Of a stretch of 64,000 bases of DNA, positions 23,333-32,909 are shown one piece after another. Position 1 is the first letter of the stretch. Every line of letters begins with the position of its first letter. Location of the stretch: assembly GCA_019414345.1 (NCBI GenBank), contig DXMF01000026.1, positions 111,613-175,612 on the forward strand. Direction: 5' to 3'. Both the position numbers and the translations under genes were made by a program. A model generated the notes under the pieces. The model had not been told where the DNA came from and did no database searches. It worked only from the letters and a program-made list of their open reading frames with translations. This DNA is from Collinsella sp. (GTDB lineage Bacteria; Actinomycetota; Coriobacteriia; Coriobacteriales; Coriobacteriaceae).

Positions 23333-24796
23333 CTACTCCATCATATCGAGGACGGAAGGGCGAAGCTCGTTCTCGGCGGCCTCGGGATCGGTCTCGCGCA
23401 GGCGGTTGATGTAGCGGTTGTACCACATCACGGCAAGGCCCAAGAAGACAACCACGCCGCCAACGTTGTAGACCAGCGTCAGCCACAGCGGCTGATCGAG
23501 CGGAATGGTGCCGCAGATAAGCACGAAGCAGAAGACCACAAGCAGGAATGCGGCAACGACCAGGCCAAAGCTGCGCGAACCCATGCGGAAGCCACGGGGA
23601 GCGGCATCAAAGTTCTTGCGCAGCATAAAGTAGGCAAGCAAAATCAGCAGCGGTGGGAGCAGAGCGGTGGCAGCAGTCATGTTGGTGACGATCATGAGCA
23701 GGTCGTCGAGGTTACCGGAGCCCAGGGCCGGAATGATCAGGATGGGGACGACGATGGCGAACTGCAGCCAAGCAGCGCGGGCAGGAATGCCATGCTCGTT
23801 GAGCTCGACGATCTTGCTACCAAAGACGCCCTTGGGGATCTCGGTGAAGAAGACCTTGATGGGAGCGGAGGTCCACATCATGAGGGAGCCCAGCGTGGCG
23901 GCGAGAAGGATCAAGCCGATGGCGCGCGTAGACACTTCCATGGGAATGCCAAAGTGGGCAAAGACAGCACCGAATACGTCGAAGATACCGGTGGAGATGG
24001 CAACGCCACCCTCGGGGATGAACAGGTTAACCAGCAGCGAAGCGCCTGCATACAGAAGGCCGATGGTCAGGCCGGCGATAACGACGGTGCGCACGAAGGC
24101 CTTGACGCCACCCTTAAGGTCGTTAAGGAACACGCCGACAGACTCAGCGCCGCCAACGCCCTGGATGATCCAGGCAAGCGTACCGAAGAAGCCCCACGCA
24201 GTTGCGAAGTTGCTCATGTCGGGAGCCATGTTAGCGGGAGTAGGAGCCGTAGCGAACTCAACGCCGCCAAAGGCAGCAGCCAGGGACAGCAGGATGAACA
24301 CGGCGGTCAGGCCGAGAGCCGCGGTCGAACCGAAGGAGGAAATGGAGCCGATCCACTTAGCGCCCTTGGTCGAAACCCACGTGGCGATAGCAAAGACGAC
24401 GATCTCGATAATGGTGATCCACAGCTGCGAAAGCTCGGCGTTGGCACCAAAGAACACGTAGCTCGCGTAGATGATGACGTTGGGCAGGACGGACGCAAAG
24501 AAGAACAGGTTAACGAACCAGTAGCTAAATGCCGTCAGGAACGCCCAGCGACCACCCATCGAGGTCTTAACCCATGCGTACACGCCAGACTCGGAGTCCT
24601 TGTTGAGGCCGACGAACTCGGCGGTAACCAGGGTATAGGGGACAAAGTACAAAAGCGTGGCGAAGAAGAACGACGGCGCAGCTGCCAAGCCGATGGCCGC
24701 GTTGTTGTTGATGATGTTCTTGATACCGAACACGGCGGCGACCGTCATGCCCAGCAGAGCGAACGAACCAATCGTTCCTCGTTTTTCAGAGCTCAT
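23333..24796 (-). CDS. APC superfamily amino acid permease (Glu/GABA antiporter-like, YjeM-like)
   Basis: 487 aa, about 12 transmembrane helices. Begins 'GSFALLGMTVAAVFGIKNI', with a helix-1 break typical of APC transporters, and later 'SGVYAWVKTSMGGRWAFLTA'. The overall pattern recalls the YjeM / glutamate:GABA antiporter branch; the substrate is not readable. ATG 24796 has GGGAGGG 3-4 nt upstream; the TTG-started longer form is unlikely as its start overlaps the ribosome site. Monocistronic with its own terminator. Confidence 0.88.
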   Translation of the reverse strand: MSSEKRGTIGSFALLGMTVAAVFGIKNIINNNAAIGLAAAPSFFFATLLYFVPYTLVTAEFVGLNKDSESGVYAWVKTSMGGRWAFLTAFSYWFVNLFFFASVLPNVIIYASYVFFGANAELSQLWITIIEIVVFAIATWVSTKGAKWIGSISSFGSTAALGLTAVFILLSLAAAFGGVEFATAPTPANMAPDMSNFATAWGFFGTLAWIIQGVGGAESVGVFLNDLKGGVKAFVRTVVIAGLTIGLLYAGASLLVNLFIPEGGVAISTGIFDVFGAVFAHFGIPMEVSTRAIGLILLAATLGSLMMWTSAPIKVFFTEIPKGVFGSKIVELNEHGIPARAAWLQFAIVVPILIIPALGSGNLDDLLMIVTNMTAATALLPPLLILLAYFMLRKNFDAAPRGFRMGSRSFGLVVAAFLLVVFCFVLICGTIPLDQPLWLTLVYNVGGVVVFLGLAVMWYNRYINRLRETDPEAAENELRPSVLDMME

Positions 24797-24949
24797 AAGC
24801 CCTCCCAATCATCTATTAAATGTCATCTAAACCCGTCCGAGCTGCAAGTGCAAACACGGACGGTGCACCTGCTAAGGGGAATGGGGAAAAGGGAGTCAAC
24901 AAAGCCATCCCCCTTAACGGCGCGAAGCAAACGTCCAGGCGGACGAATA

Positions 24950-25405
24950 CTACTTGTTGGGGAAGGAATATCCTTCAACCGTCACGTGCAGTACCACGAC
25001 GCGGGGATCCGCGGCATCAGCCACGACACGGTAGGCCTCGTCGATCTCGACGACGGCAACGCCGCCGGCAGGAATCGTCACGGTCTCCCCCGCTCCCTCA
25101 AAGCGCTCACGATCGTCGATATCGCTGTAGGCGCGCGTACAGGTAAGATCGGCCTTAGAAGCCACCTCGACAGTCAGGTCGCCGTCGAGCGGGGCGAGCA
25201 CGGCATGATAGCGACGGTGACCGACCAGATCGGCGGTAGCGGCCTCGTGGGCGTTCACCCACCAATACACCAACGAGTCGCCGATGGAGTAAGCCACGTC
25301 GTGCTGCAGGTCGGCAACACCATCGAGCGCCTGTCCGGTACGCATCCACTTCTTGACGGACTTCATCTGAGCGTCGAAATCGGCGCGCGAGTTAAAGACA
25401 TGCAT
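24950..25405 (-). CDS. ebgC: EbgC/YhcH-family protein, beta-galactosidase accessory subunit
   Basis: 151 aa. Belongs to the cupin-like YhcH/YjgK/YiaL (DUF386) family: 'HEAATADLVGHRRYHAVLAP' region with its metal-binding His pattern, 'VAVVEIDEAYRVV' and C-terminal 'VVVLHVTVEGYSF'. In E. coli EbgC is needed for full activity of the EbgA beta-galactosidase. It begins 3 bp after the ebgA stop, which supports the EbgC role over the related sugar-acid isomerase-like members. Confidence 0.88.
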   Translation of the reverse strand: MHVFNSRADFDAQMKSVKKWMRTGQALDGVADLQHDVAYSIGDSLVYWWVNAHEAATADLVGHRRYHAVLAPLDGDLTVEVASKADLTCTRAYSDIDDRERFEGAGETVTIPAGGVAVVEIDEAYRVVADAADPRVVVLHVTVEGYSFPNK

Positions 25406-25408
25406 GAC

Positions 25409-28400
25409 TTATGCCTCCTTAATGGGTGCCAGCGCCTGAGCCAGATCGGCAGACGTCAGCGGTCGCAGGGACACCTCAAAGCTGAAGCTCTCAAAACGGG
25501 TGCGATAGGAATCGAGCACCTCGGAACCCCAAGAGTTCGAGCCAAGGCCGAGCAACTGGTCGTTGATGTTGACCGTAACCGTGTCGCCCTTGACAAGGTC
25601 GTAGACGTGCTTGGCGTTATCGATAGCCTCGCAGCTATAGGGCCATGCCGAGAACGAGAACGGGTTGGAAGCGGCGTCGGCCGGACGAGTCACCAGCACG
25701 CCGTCACCGTGGCTCGAGCGCAGGGCAACCCAGCGGGTACCCTCGCGGTTGGCACAGTCCTGAGGCATAACGTAGGGCGTGAACATGTCGTCGACCGTAG
25801 TGCGGTAATGACCGACCGGGTTGGCGCGCAGCGAGTCCGGATAGTTCTCGCCCGGGCCGTGGCCATACCACTCGACGGCACGATCGCAACCGGGAACCTC
25901 GAAGGAGATGCCGATGCGCGGGATAATGTCCGAATAGTCGCCGCAGGGCTCGCCGGAAACCTTGAGGTCGACGCGACCGCTCGGAAGCACGGTGTAGACA
26001 AGCTCGACGCGCATGCCGAACGCGCGGACGGGAGGAGCAATACGTTGGCTCACGGTAACGACGACCGCATTGCCGTCCTGCTTCCAAGAAACCTTGCGGG
26101 TAGACGTCTGCATCACATCGATGAAGTTGTCCTTCCACAGGGAGTCGTACTCCTGGGCGTGGTTGTCGACGAGCGGATGCCAAAAACCAACCTGGGGGCC
26201 AGAGGCCATGACGTCGCGGCCGGATGCCTTCCATTCGCTCACGGTGCCGTTTACCTTGCTGAAGGTCAGCTCGCCGTTGAGGGAGTGAATGCGAATCTCC
26301 TGCTCGGTCTCCTCGACCGTAAGCTCAGGACGAGTGGGAGCCGCGATGGCCGGCGCCGGATGGTTGGCGATGGCAAACTGGCTTGCGCCCAGTTGGAACA
26401 TCGGCTCGCACCAGACGTGAGCGGCCATGGTGTAGGCGCGCACGGTCAGCAGGGTCTCGCCTACCGCGGCCTCGTGAATCACTAGCGGAAGCTGGACGGA
26501 CTCACCGGGGGCAACCGCACCGGGCATGAGCGTCTTGCGGCAGACCACGTCGCCGTCCACCAGGGTCTCGGCCGACAGGCAGACATCCTCGAGAGTGGTG
26601 AACCAGCGCTTGTTGGTGACGGTCAGCTCGCCTGCCTCGGCGTCATAAGCCATGCGAACCGGGCAGATGACCTGGCCGTACTCGGTAAGGCCCGGGCTCG
26701 GCTGCTGCCAGGGGAACACCATGCCATCGATGCAGAAGTTGCTGTTGTTGGGGTAATCGCCGTTGTCGCCGCCATACATATCGTAGGCAATGCCGTCCTC
26801 GGTCACAGCAGCCAAACCATGGTCGCACCATTCCCAAATGAACTGGCCCTGGATGCAATCCCAACGATCGAAGACCTCCTGGTACTCGGACAGGCCTCCG
26901 GGACCGTTGCCCATGGAGTGGCCATACTCGCAGTTGATGCGCGGCTTGGGGAACGGATGCTCGCCAAAGTCGTTCATCTGCGACACGCGGGAGTACATGG
27001 TAGAGATGACGTCGACGGTGTCGGCGTTGCGGTCCTCCTCGTAGTGGACCGGACGACCATCGAGCTCGTGAGCCTTGGCGTACATCGCGCGGATGTTGCA
27101 GCCATAGCCGCTCTCGTTGCCCATCGACCACATGATGATACACGCGTGGTTGCGCTCCTGCATCACCAGGCGCTCAACACGGTCAACGTAGGCAGGCTCC
27201 CATGCCGGGTCGTCGGTGACCAGGGCGATATTGCCGATATTCTCGAAGCCGTGGCTCTCCATATCGGTCTCGGCGACCAGCATGATGCCGTACTCGTCGC
27301 ACAGCTCGTAAAAGCGCGGGTCGTTGGCGTAGTGGGACGTGCGTACCGCGTTGATGTTGTGCTGCTTCATGAGCTCCAGGTCGCGGCGCATGCGATCGAG
27401 GCCCACGGCGCGGCCCTTGTGATCGTCGTGATCGTGGCGGTTGACGCCATGCATCTTAAAGTAAGTGCCGTTGAGGTAGATATGATTGCCCTCGACCGTC
27501 ACCTCGGCAAGACCCTGGCGATGCGGGACGTACTCGCTGACCTGGTCACCGTCGTAGACCTCAAACGTAAGATTGTAGAGGAAGGGGTCCTCGGGATTCC
27601 AGAAGTGGGCATCGGTCACGCTGCACTCGGCATGGCCGTCGACGCACTCGCCCGTAGCGACCACATTCTCGCCATCGCTGAGCGTATACACGATGCGGGT
27701 AGCGCCCTCGGCCACCGTATCGAGCGTGATCAGAGCGGTATCGCCCTCGCGGTGCGTGCGGAACCTAAAGTCGACCAGATGCGCGGCGGGACGCTGCATA
27801 AGGTACACGTCGCGGAAGATGCCCGAGGCCCACCACATATCCTGGTCCTCGATGTAGCTGCCATCGCTGTACTGCAAGACCTTAACCGCAAAAAGGTTGT
27901 CGCCCTCGACGAGCGCGTCGGTCACGTCGAACTCGGCAGACAGGCGCGAGCCCTTGGTCATGCCGATATACTGACCGTTGACGTACAGCTCGCCATAGCT
28001 CTCGATGCCGTCGAAGCGAATGATCTCGCGAGCGCCGGCAGGAACGGCGGGAAGGTTGACGATGCGCTGGTACACGCCCGTGGGGTCATCGGAGGGAACA
28101 AACGGCTGGTCCACCGGGAACGGGAAACCCTCGTCGGTGTAGGCAAGGTTGCCATAGCCGTCCACCTGCCACAGGTGCGGAACCTCCACGTGATCCCACT
28201 CGGGCTTGTACGTGGAGAGTTCCTCGTTGGAGACGGCAGCAGGCCCCTCAAAGAGGCAGAACTGCCACGAGCCGGACAGCTGGACAAACCCGCGCGACAG
28301 CTCGCGGCTGTACGTAGCGGCGAGATCGGCGGTCTCATAACCCATAAAGTACGCATGGGGTGCCAGGCGGTTCCTATGGGTGAGCGCTTGGTTTTCCCAA

Positions 28401-28417
28401 TCGTTAATGGTGTCCAT
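25409..28417 (-). CDS. ebgA: Glycoside hydrolase family 2 beta-galactosidase, EbgA-like
   Basis: 1002 aa. GH2 layout: sugar-binding domain (from about 45; 'VPHLWQVDGYGNLAY'), immunoglobulin-like domain, TIM barrel ('GVNRHDHDDHKGRAV', acid/base Glu435 in 'WSMGNESGYG', nucleophile Glu497 in 'INCEYGHSMGNG'), then the C-terminal beta-sandwich of long LacZ/EbgA enzymes ('GHGPGENYPD'). Hydrolyses lactose or other beta-galactosides in the cytoplasm (no signal peptide). ATG 28417 has AAGGAG. Transcribed with ebgC from a promoter region holding three LacI-type operators, divergent from a LacI gene. No lactose transporter lies beside it. Confidence 0.95.
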   Translation of the reverse strand: MDTINDWENQALTHRNRLAPHAYFMGYETADLAATYSRELSRGFVQLSGSWQFCLFEGPAAVSNEELSTYKPEWDHVEVPHLWQVDGYGNLAYTDEGFPFPVDQPFVPSDDPTGVYQRIVNLPAVPAGAREIIRFDGIESYGELYVNGQYIGMTKGSRLSAEFDVTDALVEGDNLFAVKVLQYSDGSYIEDQDMWWASGIFRDVYLMQRPAAHLVDFRFRTHREGDTALITLDTVAEGATRIVYTLSDGENVVATGECVDGHAECSVTDAHFWNPEDPFLYNLTFEVYDGDQVSEYVPHRQGLAEVTVEGNHIYLNGTYFKMHGVNRHDHDDHKGRAVGLDRMRRDLELMKQHNINAVRTSHYANDPRFYELCDEYGIMLVAETDMESHGFENIGNIALVTDDPAWEPAYVDRVERLVMQERNHACIIMWSMGNESGYGCNIRAMYAKAHELDGRPVHYEEDRNADTVDVISTMYSRVSQMNDFGEHPFPKPRINCEYGHSMGNGPGGLSEYQEVFDRWDCIQGQFIWEWCDHGLAAVTEDGIAYDMYGGDNGDYPNNSNFCIDGMVFPWQQPSPGLTEYGQVICPVRMAYDAEAGELTVTNKRWFTTLEDVCLSAETLVDGDVVCRKTLMPGAVAPGESVQLPLVIHEAAVGETLLTVRAYTMAAHVWCEPMFQLGASQFAIANHPAPAIAAPTRPELTVEETEQEIRIHSLNGELTFSKVNGTVSEWKASGRDVMASGPQVGFWHPLVDNHAQEYDSLWKDNFIDVMQTSTRKVSWKQDGNAVVVTVSQRIAPPVRAFGMRVELVYTVLPSGRVDLKVSGEPCGDYSDIIPRIGISFEVPGCDRAVEWYGHGPGENYPDSLRANPVGHYRTTVDDMFTPYVMPQDCANREGTRWVALRSSHGDGVLVTRPADAASNPFSFSAWPYSCEAIDNAKHVYDLVKGDTVTVNINDQLLGLGSNSWGSEVLDSYRTRFESFSFEVSLRPLTSADLAQALAPIKEA

Positions 28418-28450
28418 GGTGATGCTCCTTCGTCATCGTAGTGATTCTTG

Positions 28451-28463
28451 TGCAACCGGTTGT
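28451..28463. promoter_or_regulatory. LacI-type operator O1
   Basis: TGCAACCGGTTGT, a near-perfect palindrome 34 bp upstream of the ebgA start. Identical to the sites at 28493 and 28538. Confidence 0.8.
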
Positions 28464-28492
28464 CCTTATCTTACGGGCGATGCAAAAAACTG

Positions 28493-28505
28493 TGCAACCG
28501 GTTGT
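28493..28505. promoter_or_regulatory. LacI-type operator O2
   Basis: Second identical TGCAACCGGTTGT, centre-to-centre 42 bp from O1 (four helical turns). Confidence 0.8.
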
Positions 28506-28537
28506 CCGCTGAACGGTCGATTTGGTCGGGTTAACGG

Positions 28538-28550
28538 TGCAACCGGTTGT
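28538..28550. promoter_or_regulatory. LacI-type operator O3
   Basis: Third identical TGCAACCGGTTGT, 45 bp from O2, followed by a further half site GTACAACC. The three sites lie between ebgA and the divergent LacI gene, its likely ligand. Confidence 0.8.
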
Positions 28551-28793
28551 ACAACCGCGACACTTATGTCACCCTGAGTATCGAAACTCAGCGCAAGACA
28601 TCGTTCTTAAGCTCGTAGGCAACCGCCACGCCCGCTGATATCTCACCCATACGAGACGTATTCGATTGCGGCTTGGTTGCAAAACGACACCGGTCACCGG
28701 ATATCATGAACGCTGTTCAGACGCACTATAGTAAGCTGTATCCGCACCAGCCCGTATCAGCGACAACATCGACCGCATTCTCCAGGAGACGCC

Positions 28794-29810
28794 ATGACCC
28801 AACCAGTTCGCACCGCACCTACGCTTGCCGAGGTTGCCGCAGCTGCCGGCGTGTCGCGCTCCACGGCATCGCGCGCCCTCAACGATTCGCCTCGCATTAG
28901 CGAGGAAACCAAAAAGCGCGTCCGCGCGGCGGCCAAGGAAGTCAATTTTGTCCCCAACGCTCGTGGCCGAGCGCTCGCTGTCGGGCGCACGGAAATCATC
29001 GCCGTGCTCGTGACCGAGCCCCTGAGTGAACTCTTCAGCGACCCCACCTATAGCGAGTTTTTGAGCGGCATTACCGAGGAACTGTCGGAGTCGTCCTATC
29101 TGCCCGTTATCTTGCAGGCGTCTTCTACGCATGAGCGCAACCGCGCACGCGAGCACTTTGAGCGCCGCTCGTTCGACGCCGTGATCGATGTCTCCCCCTA
29201 CAAGGGCAGCGAGCTGCTCGAGGTGCTGCGCGAGCTGGGCGTACCCACCGTGTTGTGCGGCCAGCTCGAGGGACACCCCTATCGCGATGTGTTCTCGACG
29301 GTCTACTCTGACGACGAAGAGGGCGGACATTTTGCGGCACTCGCCATGAAGGATCGCGGGCGCAAAGATATCGTCGCCGTGTTGGGACCGCAAGACAACC
29401 CCGCTGTTGTCGACCGCCTGCGCGGCTACCGCGCCGTCTTGGGCGAAGACCTCCCAGACGCAAACGTTATCTATACCGGCTGGAACAGCGGAGACGGCTA
29501 TCAGGCCATGCACCAAATTCTCGCGCGCGAGATCGCTTTCGATGGCGTGCTCTGTGGATCGGACCGTATCGCGGCTGGCGTCATCACCGCACTCAACGAG
29601 GCAGGCCTATCCGTTCCGGCGGACGTTTCCGTCGTCGGCTTCGACGATCACGAGATTGCGACGCACTGCGTCCCCGCGCTCACGACCGTCCGCCAGCCCG
29701 TGCGCGAAGAAGGCCACATGGCCGCCAACATTGCGCTCGATATGATCAAGGGTGCCGAGCCGACCACCTCCGTGATGCACATGCAGCTGATCCAGAGAGA
29801 CTCGCTATAA
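28794..29810 (+). CDS. LacI family repressor, probable regulator of ebgAC
   Basis: 338 aa. N-terminal LacI helix-turn-helix ('TLAEVAAAAGVSRSTASRAL') and hinge helix ('NARGRALAVGRTEIIAVLV'), then the sugar-binding core, with the C-terminal 'VVGFDDHEIATHCVPALTTV' typical of the family. ATG 28794 has AGGAG 5-6 nt upstream. It is divergent from ebgA with three identical palindromes in between; the central CCGG pair of these sites is common for LacI members of this hinge type. The effector is probably a galactoside or transglycosylation product. Confidence 0.92.
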   Translation: MTQPVRTAPTLAEVAAAAGVSRSTASRALNDSPRISEETKKRVRAAAKEVNFVPNARGRALAVGRTEIIAVLVTEPLSELFSDPTYSEFLSGITEELSESSYLPVILQASSTHERNRAREHFERRSFDAVIDVSPYKGSELLEVLRELGVPTVLCGQLEGHPYRDVFSTVYSDDEEGGHFAALAMKDRGRKDIVAVLGPQDNPAVVDRLRGYRAVLGEDLPDANVIYTGWNSGDGYQAMHQILAREIAFDGVLCGSDRIAAGVITALNEAGLSVPADVSVVGFDDHEIATHCVPALTTVRQPVREEGHMAANIALDMIKGAEPTTSVMHMQLIQRDSL

Positions 29811-30056
29811 GAAACTGGGGCAGGCTTTCCGCCAGACAGTTGTTGCGGAAAGCCCGGCCCGTTTTGAGCGCTCATTCTGGGGCACAGTTTCCGTTAGACA
29901 GCTCAACCGGAAACTGTGCCCCATTATTTTGCCGAATTCTGGGTCGCGCTTTCCCAGAGGACCCCCTTTGGGAAAGCGCGACCCGTTCTGGGCGCAGATT
30001 CCGGGACGCACTTTCCGCGACGCCCGGTCACCCCATGCCCTCACAATCTCGGCGTA
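29811..30056. repeat. Tandem hairpin array, four units of about 62 bp
   Basis: Between the convergent lacI and aspS genes. Units begin near 29816, 29878, 29940 and 30001. The first three each form a 13-16-bp stem closed by TTTCC/GGAAA with 12-14-nt loops (29818-29860, 29878-29923, 29941-29984); the fourth is a left half. The outer stem sequences differ from unit to unit (CAGGC, GCACAG, CGCGC), but the opposite arm changes with them. Linkers end in ATTC. Unit 2 followed by TTATTTT could terminate lacI. Confidence 0.8.
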
Positions 30057-30057
30057 T

Positions 30058-30092
30058 AAAAAACGAGGGAAGGCACACGTCCTTCCCTCGTT
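30058..30092 (-). terminator. Terminator of aspS
   Basis: Perfect 12-bp stem (30062-30073 with 30081-30092), then TTTTTT on the minus strand, 24 bp beyond the aspS stop. Confidence 0.9.
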
Positions 30093-30115
30093 GCAAGCAA
30101 TATGTAGCCGCTCGC

Positions 30116-31903
30116 CTACATCAGGCGCAGGCTGACGTCCTTGAGCTGGGCGCCGCTAACGGCACTCGGGGCGCCCGACATGAGGTCGGAGCCGCTGGCC
30201 GTCTTGGGGAACGCCATGACGTCGCGGATGGAGTCGGAACCGGTGAGCAGCATGCACACGCGGTCCAGGCCCAGAGCAAAACCACCCATCGGGGGTGCAC
30301 CAAACTTGAGCGCCTCCATGAGAAAGCCGAACTGCGACTCGGCTCGCTCCTCGGTGAAGCCCAGGAGCTTGAGCATAGACATCTGCATCTCGGCGTTGTG
30401 GATACGCATACCGCCGCCGCCGGCCTCAAAGCCGTCCATGACAAAGTCGTAGGTGCAGGAACCGGCCGCCAGCGGGTCGGCCTCGATCTTGGCGATGTCG
30501 GTCTCGGTCGGCAGCGTGAAGGGCTGATGCTCGGCAGCGTAGGCCTTGCGGTCCTCATCCCAGTGGAACAGCGGGAAGTTGACGACCCACAGGAAGTCGT
30601 GGCCCTCACGCTTGATCTCGAGCGCGTTGGCCATGTGGGAACGCATGCCGCCCAGGATCTCGTCAGAGAGCAGGCGCGGGCCGGCGGCGAACATCACGAG
30701 GTCGCCAGGCTCGACGTCCATGCGCTCGCGCAGAGCCGCCATCTCCTCGTCCGAGAAGAACTTGACGATGGGGCTGTTGATGGAGCCGTCCTCACGGAAG
30801 GCGATCCAGGCCAGGCCCTTGGCGCCAAACGTGGAGGCCACGCCGGCGAGCTTATCGATCTTGGCACGTGCCCAGGCGCCGGCGCCCTTGGCGTTGATGG
30901 CCTTGACGACGGAGCCCTCCTCGTTCGCGGCAGTCGCAAAGACCTTGAACTTGGAGTTGGCAAAGATGTCGGTCAGGTCGACCAGGTGCATGCCATAGCG
31001 GGTATCGGGCTTGTCGGAGCCATAGGTGTCCATGGCCTCCCAGTAGTTCATGCGACGCAGCGGCGTGGGCATCTCGACGCCCATGCGGCCGAAGGCATCG
31101 GCCAGGACCTCTTCGAGCGCACTCATAACGTCGTTCTGGTCCACGAAGGACATCTCGATATCGACCTGGGTGAACTCGGGCTGACGGTCGGCACGCAGGT
31201 CCTCGTCGCGGAAGCACTTGGCGACCTGGTAGTAGCGCTCGACGCCACCGACCATGAGCAGCTGCTTCAGGAGCTGTGGGGACTGCGGCAGGGCGTAGAA
31301 GTTACCCGGCTGGATACGGCTGGGAACGATGAAGTCTCGAGCGCCCTCGGGCGTGGACTTAAACAGGGAGGGCGTCTCGACCTCCATGAACTCACGGTTG
31401 TGCAGCGCCTCGCGAATGGCAAAGGTGAAGTCGGAGCGCAGCTTGAGGTTGGCCATCATCTCGGGACGGCGGAGGTCCAGATAGCGATAGCGCAGGCGGG
31501 TGTCCTCGCTGGTCTCGATGCCGTCCTCGATCTGGAACGGCGGGGTGACGGACGTGTTGAGCACCTCGGCGTGGTCGGTCAGGACCTCGATCTCGCCGGT
31601 CGCGAGCTTGGTGTTGGTGGTCTCCTCGCCACGGGCGCGCACGACGCCGTGAATCTTGATGGGCCACTCGGGACGCATAGTCTCGGCGATCTTAAAGGCA
31701 TCGCCGTCGGAGTGCTCGGGGTCGAAGGTGAGCTGCGTGATGCCCTCGCGGTCGCGAAGGTCGCAGAAGATAAGGCCGCCGTGATCGCGACGACGGCTCA
31801 CCCAACCGGTGAGGGTGACCTCTTCGCCCACGTTCTCGAAGCGAAGCTCGCCGCAGGTACGGGTGTGCATGGAATGCTCATCGATGGGACGGGTCTGGCT
31901 CAT
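30116..31903 (-). CDS. aspS: Aspartate--tRNA ligase
   Basis: 595 aa. Bacterial-type AspRS: N-terminal OB-fold anticodon domain ('VTLTGWVSRRRDHGGLIFCD'), class II motif 2 region ('YYQVAKCFRDEDLRADRQPE'), the bacterial GAD insertion (about 290-420), and motif 3 ('GFALGLDRVCMLLTG'). Charges tRNA-Asp; whether it also charges tRNA-Asn cannot be decided here. ATG 31903 has AAAGGAGG. Single-gene unit with its own terminator, divergent from serB. Confidence 0.97.
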   Translation of the reverse strand: MSQTRPIDEHSMHTRTCGELRFENVGEEVTLTGWVSRRRDHGGLIFCDLRDREGITQLTFDPEHSDGDAFKIAETMRPEWPIKIHGVVRARGEETTNTKLATGEIEVLTDHAEVLNTSVTPPFQIEDGIETSEDTRLRYRYLDLRRPEMMANLKLRSDFTFAIREALHNREFMEVETPSLFKSTPEGARDFIVPSRIQPGNFYALPQSPQLLKQLLMVGGVERYYQVAKCFRDEDLRADRQPEFTQVDIEMSFVDQNDVMSALEEVLADAFGRMGVEMPTPLRRMNYWEAMDTYGSDKPDTRYGMHLVDLTDIFANSKFKVFATAANEEGSVVKAINAKGAGAWARAKIDKLAGVASTFGAKGLAWIAFREDGSINSPIVKFFSDEEMAALRERMDVEPGDLVMFAAGPRLLSDEILGGMRSHMANALEIKREGHDFLWVVNFPLFHWDEDRKAYAAEHQPFTLPTETDIAKIEADPLAAGSCTYDFVMDGFEAGGGGMRIHNAEMQMSMLKLLGFTEERAESQFGFLMEALKFGAPPMGGFALGLDRVCMLLTGSDSIRDVMAFPKTASGSDLMSGAPSAVSGAQLKDVSLRLM

Positions 31904-32159
31904 ACCAGTGATCCTCCTTTATGGATCTGTGCCGCCCCGTGTCGTTCCGGGCGGCGTCGTACAGATTTGCCCAGCCTGCGTAAACCGCGCAGCCAGACAT
32001 GGCGTTCTATCTTATCGCACCCGCGTCGATGTGCCGCGAAAAAGTAGCTCCTGCCCAAAGACTTGACGGAGACGAAACAATTGATGCACCGTGGCCGTCG
32101 CCAACGCGCGCCACGTGCGACAATGTGCCCCAATACAACTGCACTCAGAAAGGCCCGCC

Positions 32160-32795
32160 ATGACCGCACGCCTCATCGTTATGGATATCGACTCCACGCT
32201 CATCAACCAGGAGGTCATCGACCTGTTGGGCGAGGAGGCCGGCGTGGGCGAGCAGGTAGCGCAGATCACTGAACGCGCCATGCGCGGCGAACTGGACTTT
32301 AAGCAGGCGCTCGTGGAGCGCGTGGGGCTGCTTGCCGGCTTGGATGAGAGCGTGTTCGAACGCACCTTTGCGCGCGTGACGTTTACCCCCGGCGCGCTGG
32401 AGCTTGTGCGATCGGCGCACAGCAAGGGCTGGAAGGTCGGCGTGGTAAGCGGCGGCTTCCACGAGGTCGCCGACAAGATCGTGGCCACCGCGGGCATCGA
32501 CTTTTGCCTCGCTAACCGCCTGGAGGTCGTGGACGGCAAGCTCACCGGCAAGCTGGCGGCAAACATTGTGACCAAGGAATCCAAGCTCATCCAGCTGCTG
32601 GATTGGGCAGTTGAGTGCGGTGTCGACATGGCCCACACCGTCGCGATCGGCGACGGCGCCAACGACATCCCCATGATTCAGGCCGCGGGTACGGGCATCG
32701 CGTTTTGCGCCAAGCCCAAGACGCGCGAAGCCGCCCCGTTTGCCATCGACGAGCGCAACCTGATGCTCGCCATGGACATCATCCTGCGCGACTAG
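32160..32795 (+). CDS. serB: Phosphoserine phosphatase SerB
   Basis: 211 aa. HAD-fold enzyme: motif I 'VMDIDSTLINQE' (nucleophile and general-acid Asp of DxD), capping helices with 'ERAMRGELDFKQAL', motif II Ser in 'VGVVSGGFHEVAD', motif III Lys in 'KLAANIVTKESK' and motif IV 'IGDGANDIPM'. Last step of serine synthesis, releasing phosphate from phosphoserine. No regulatory ACT domain is present, unlike E. coli SerB. Start ATG 32160 has AGAAAGG 6 nt upstream; the frame is open further up. Confidence 0.93.
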   Translation: MTARLIVMDIDSTLINQEVIDLLGEEAGVGEQVAQITERAMRGELDFKQALVERVGLLAGLDESVFERTFARVTFTPGALELVRSAHSKGWKVGVVSGGFHEVADKIVATAGIDFCLANRLEVVDGKLTGKLAANIVTKESKLIQLLDWAVECGVDMAHTVAIGDGANDIPMIQAAGTGIAFCAKPKTREAAPFAIDERNLMLAMDIILRD

Positions 32796-32909
32796 CAAGT
32801 TCGCCCAACAATTGAATCAGTCTGTCCTATAGTTTCCGAACAATTTTGTCTTAGTGTTCGGAAAAATACCTTTTGAGTGCTAGACTTTGCGCCGTCGAAG
32901 GGAACATAT

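Noticed and set aside
29811..30056. Possible CRISPR array
   Set aside because: Units are palindromic and diverge in sequence; there are no identical repeats with unique spacers and no cas genes.
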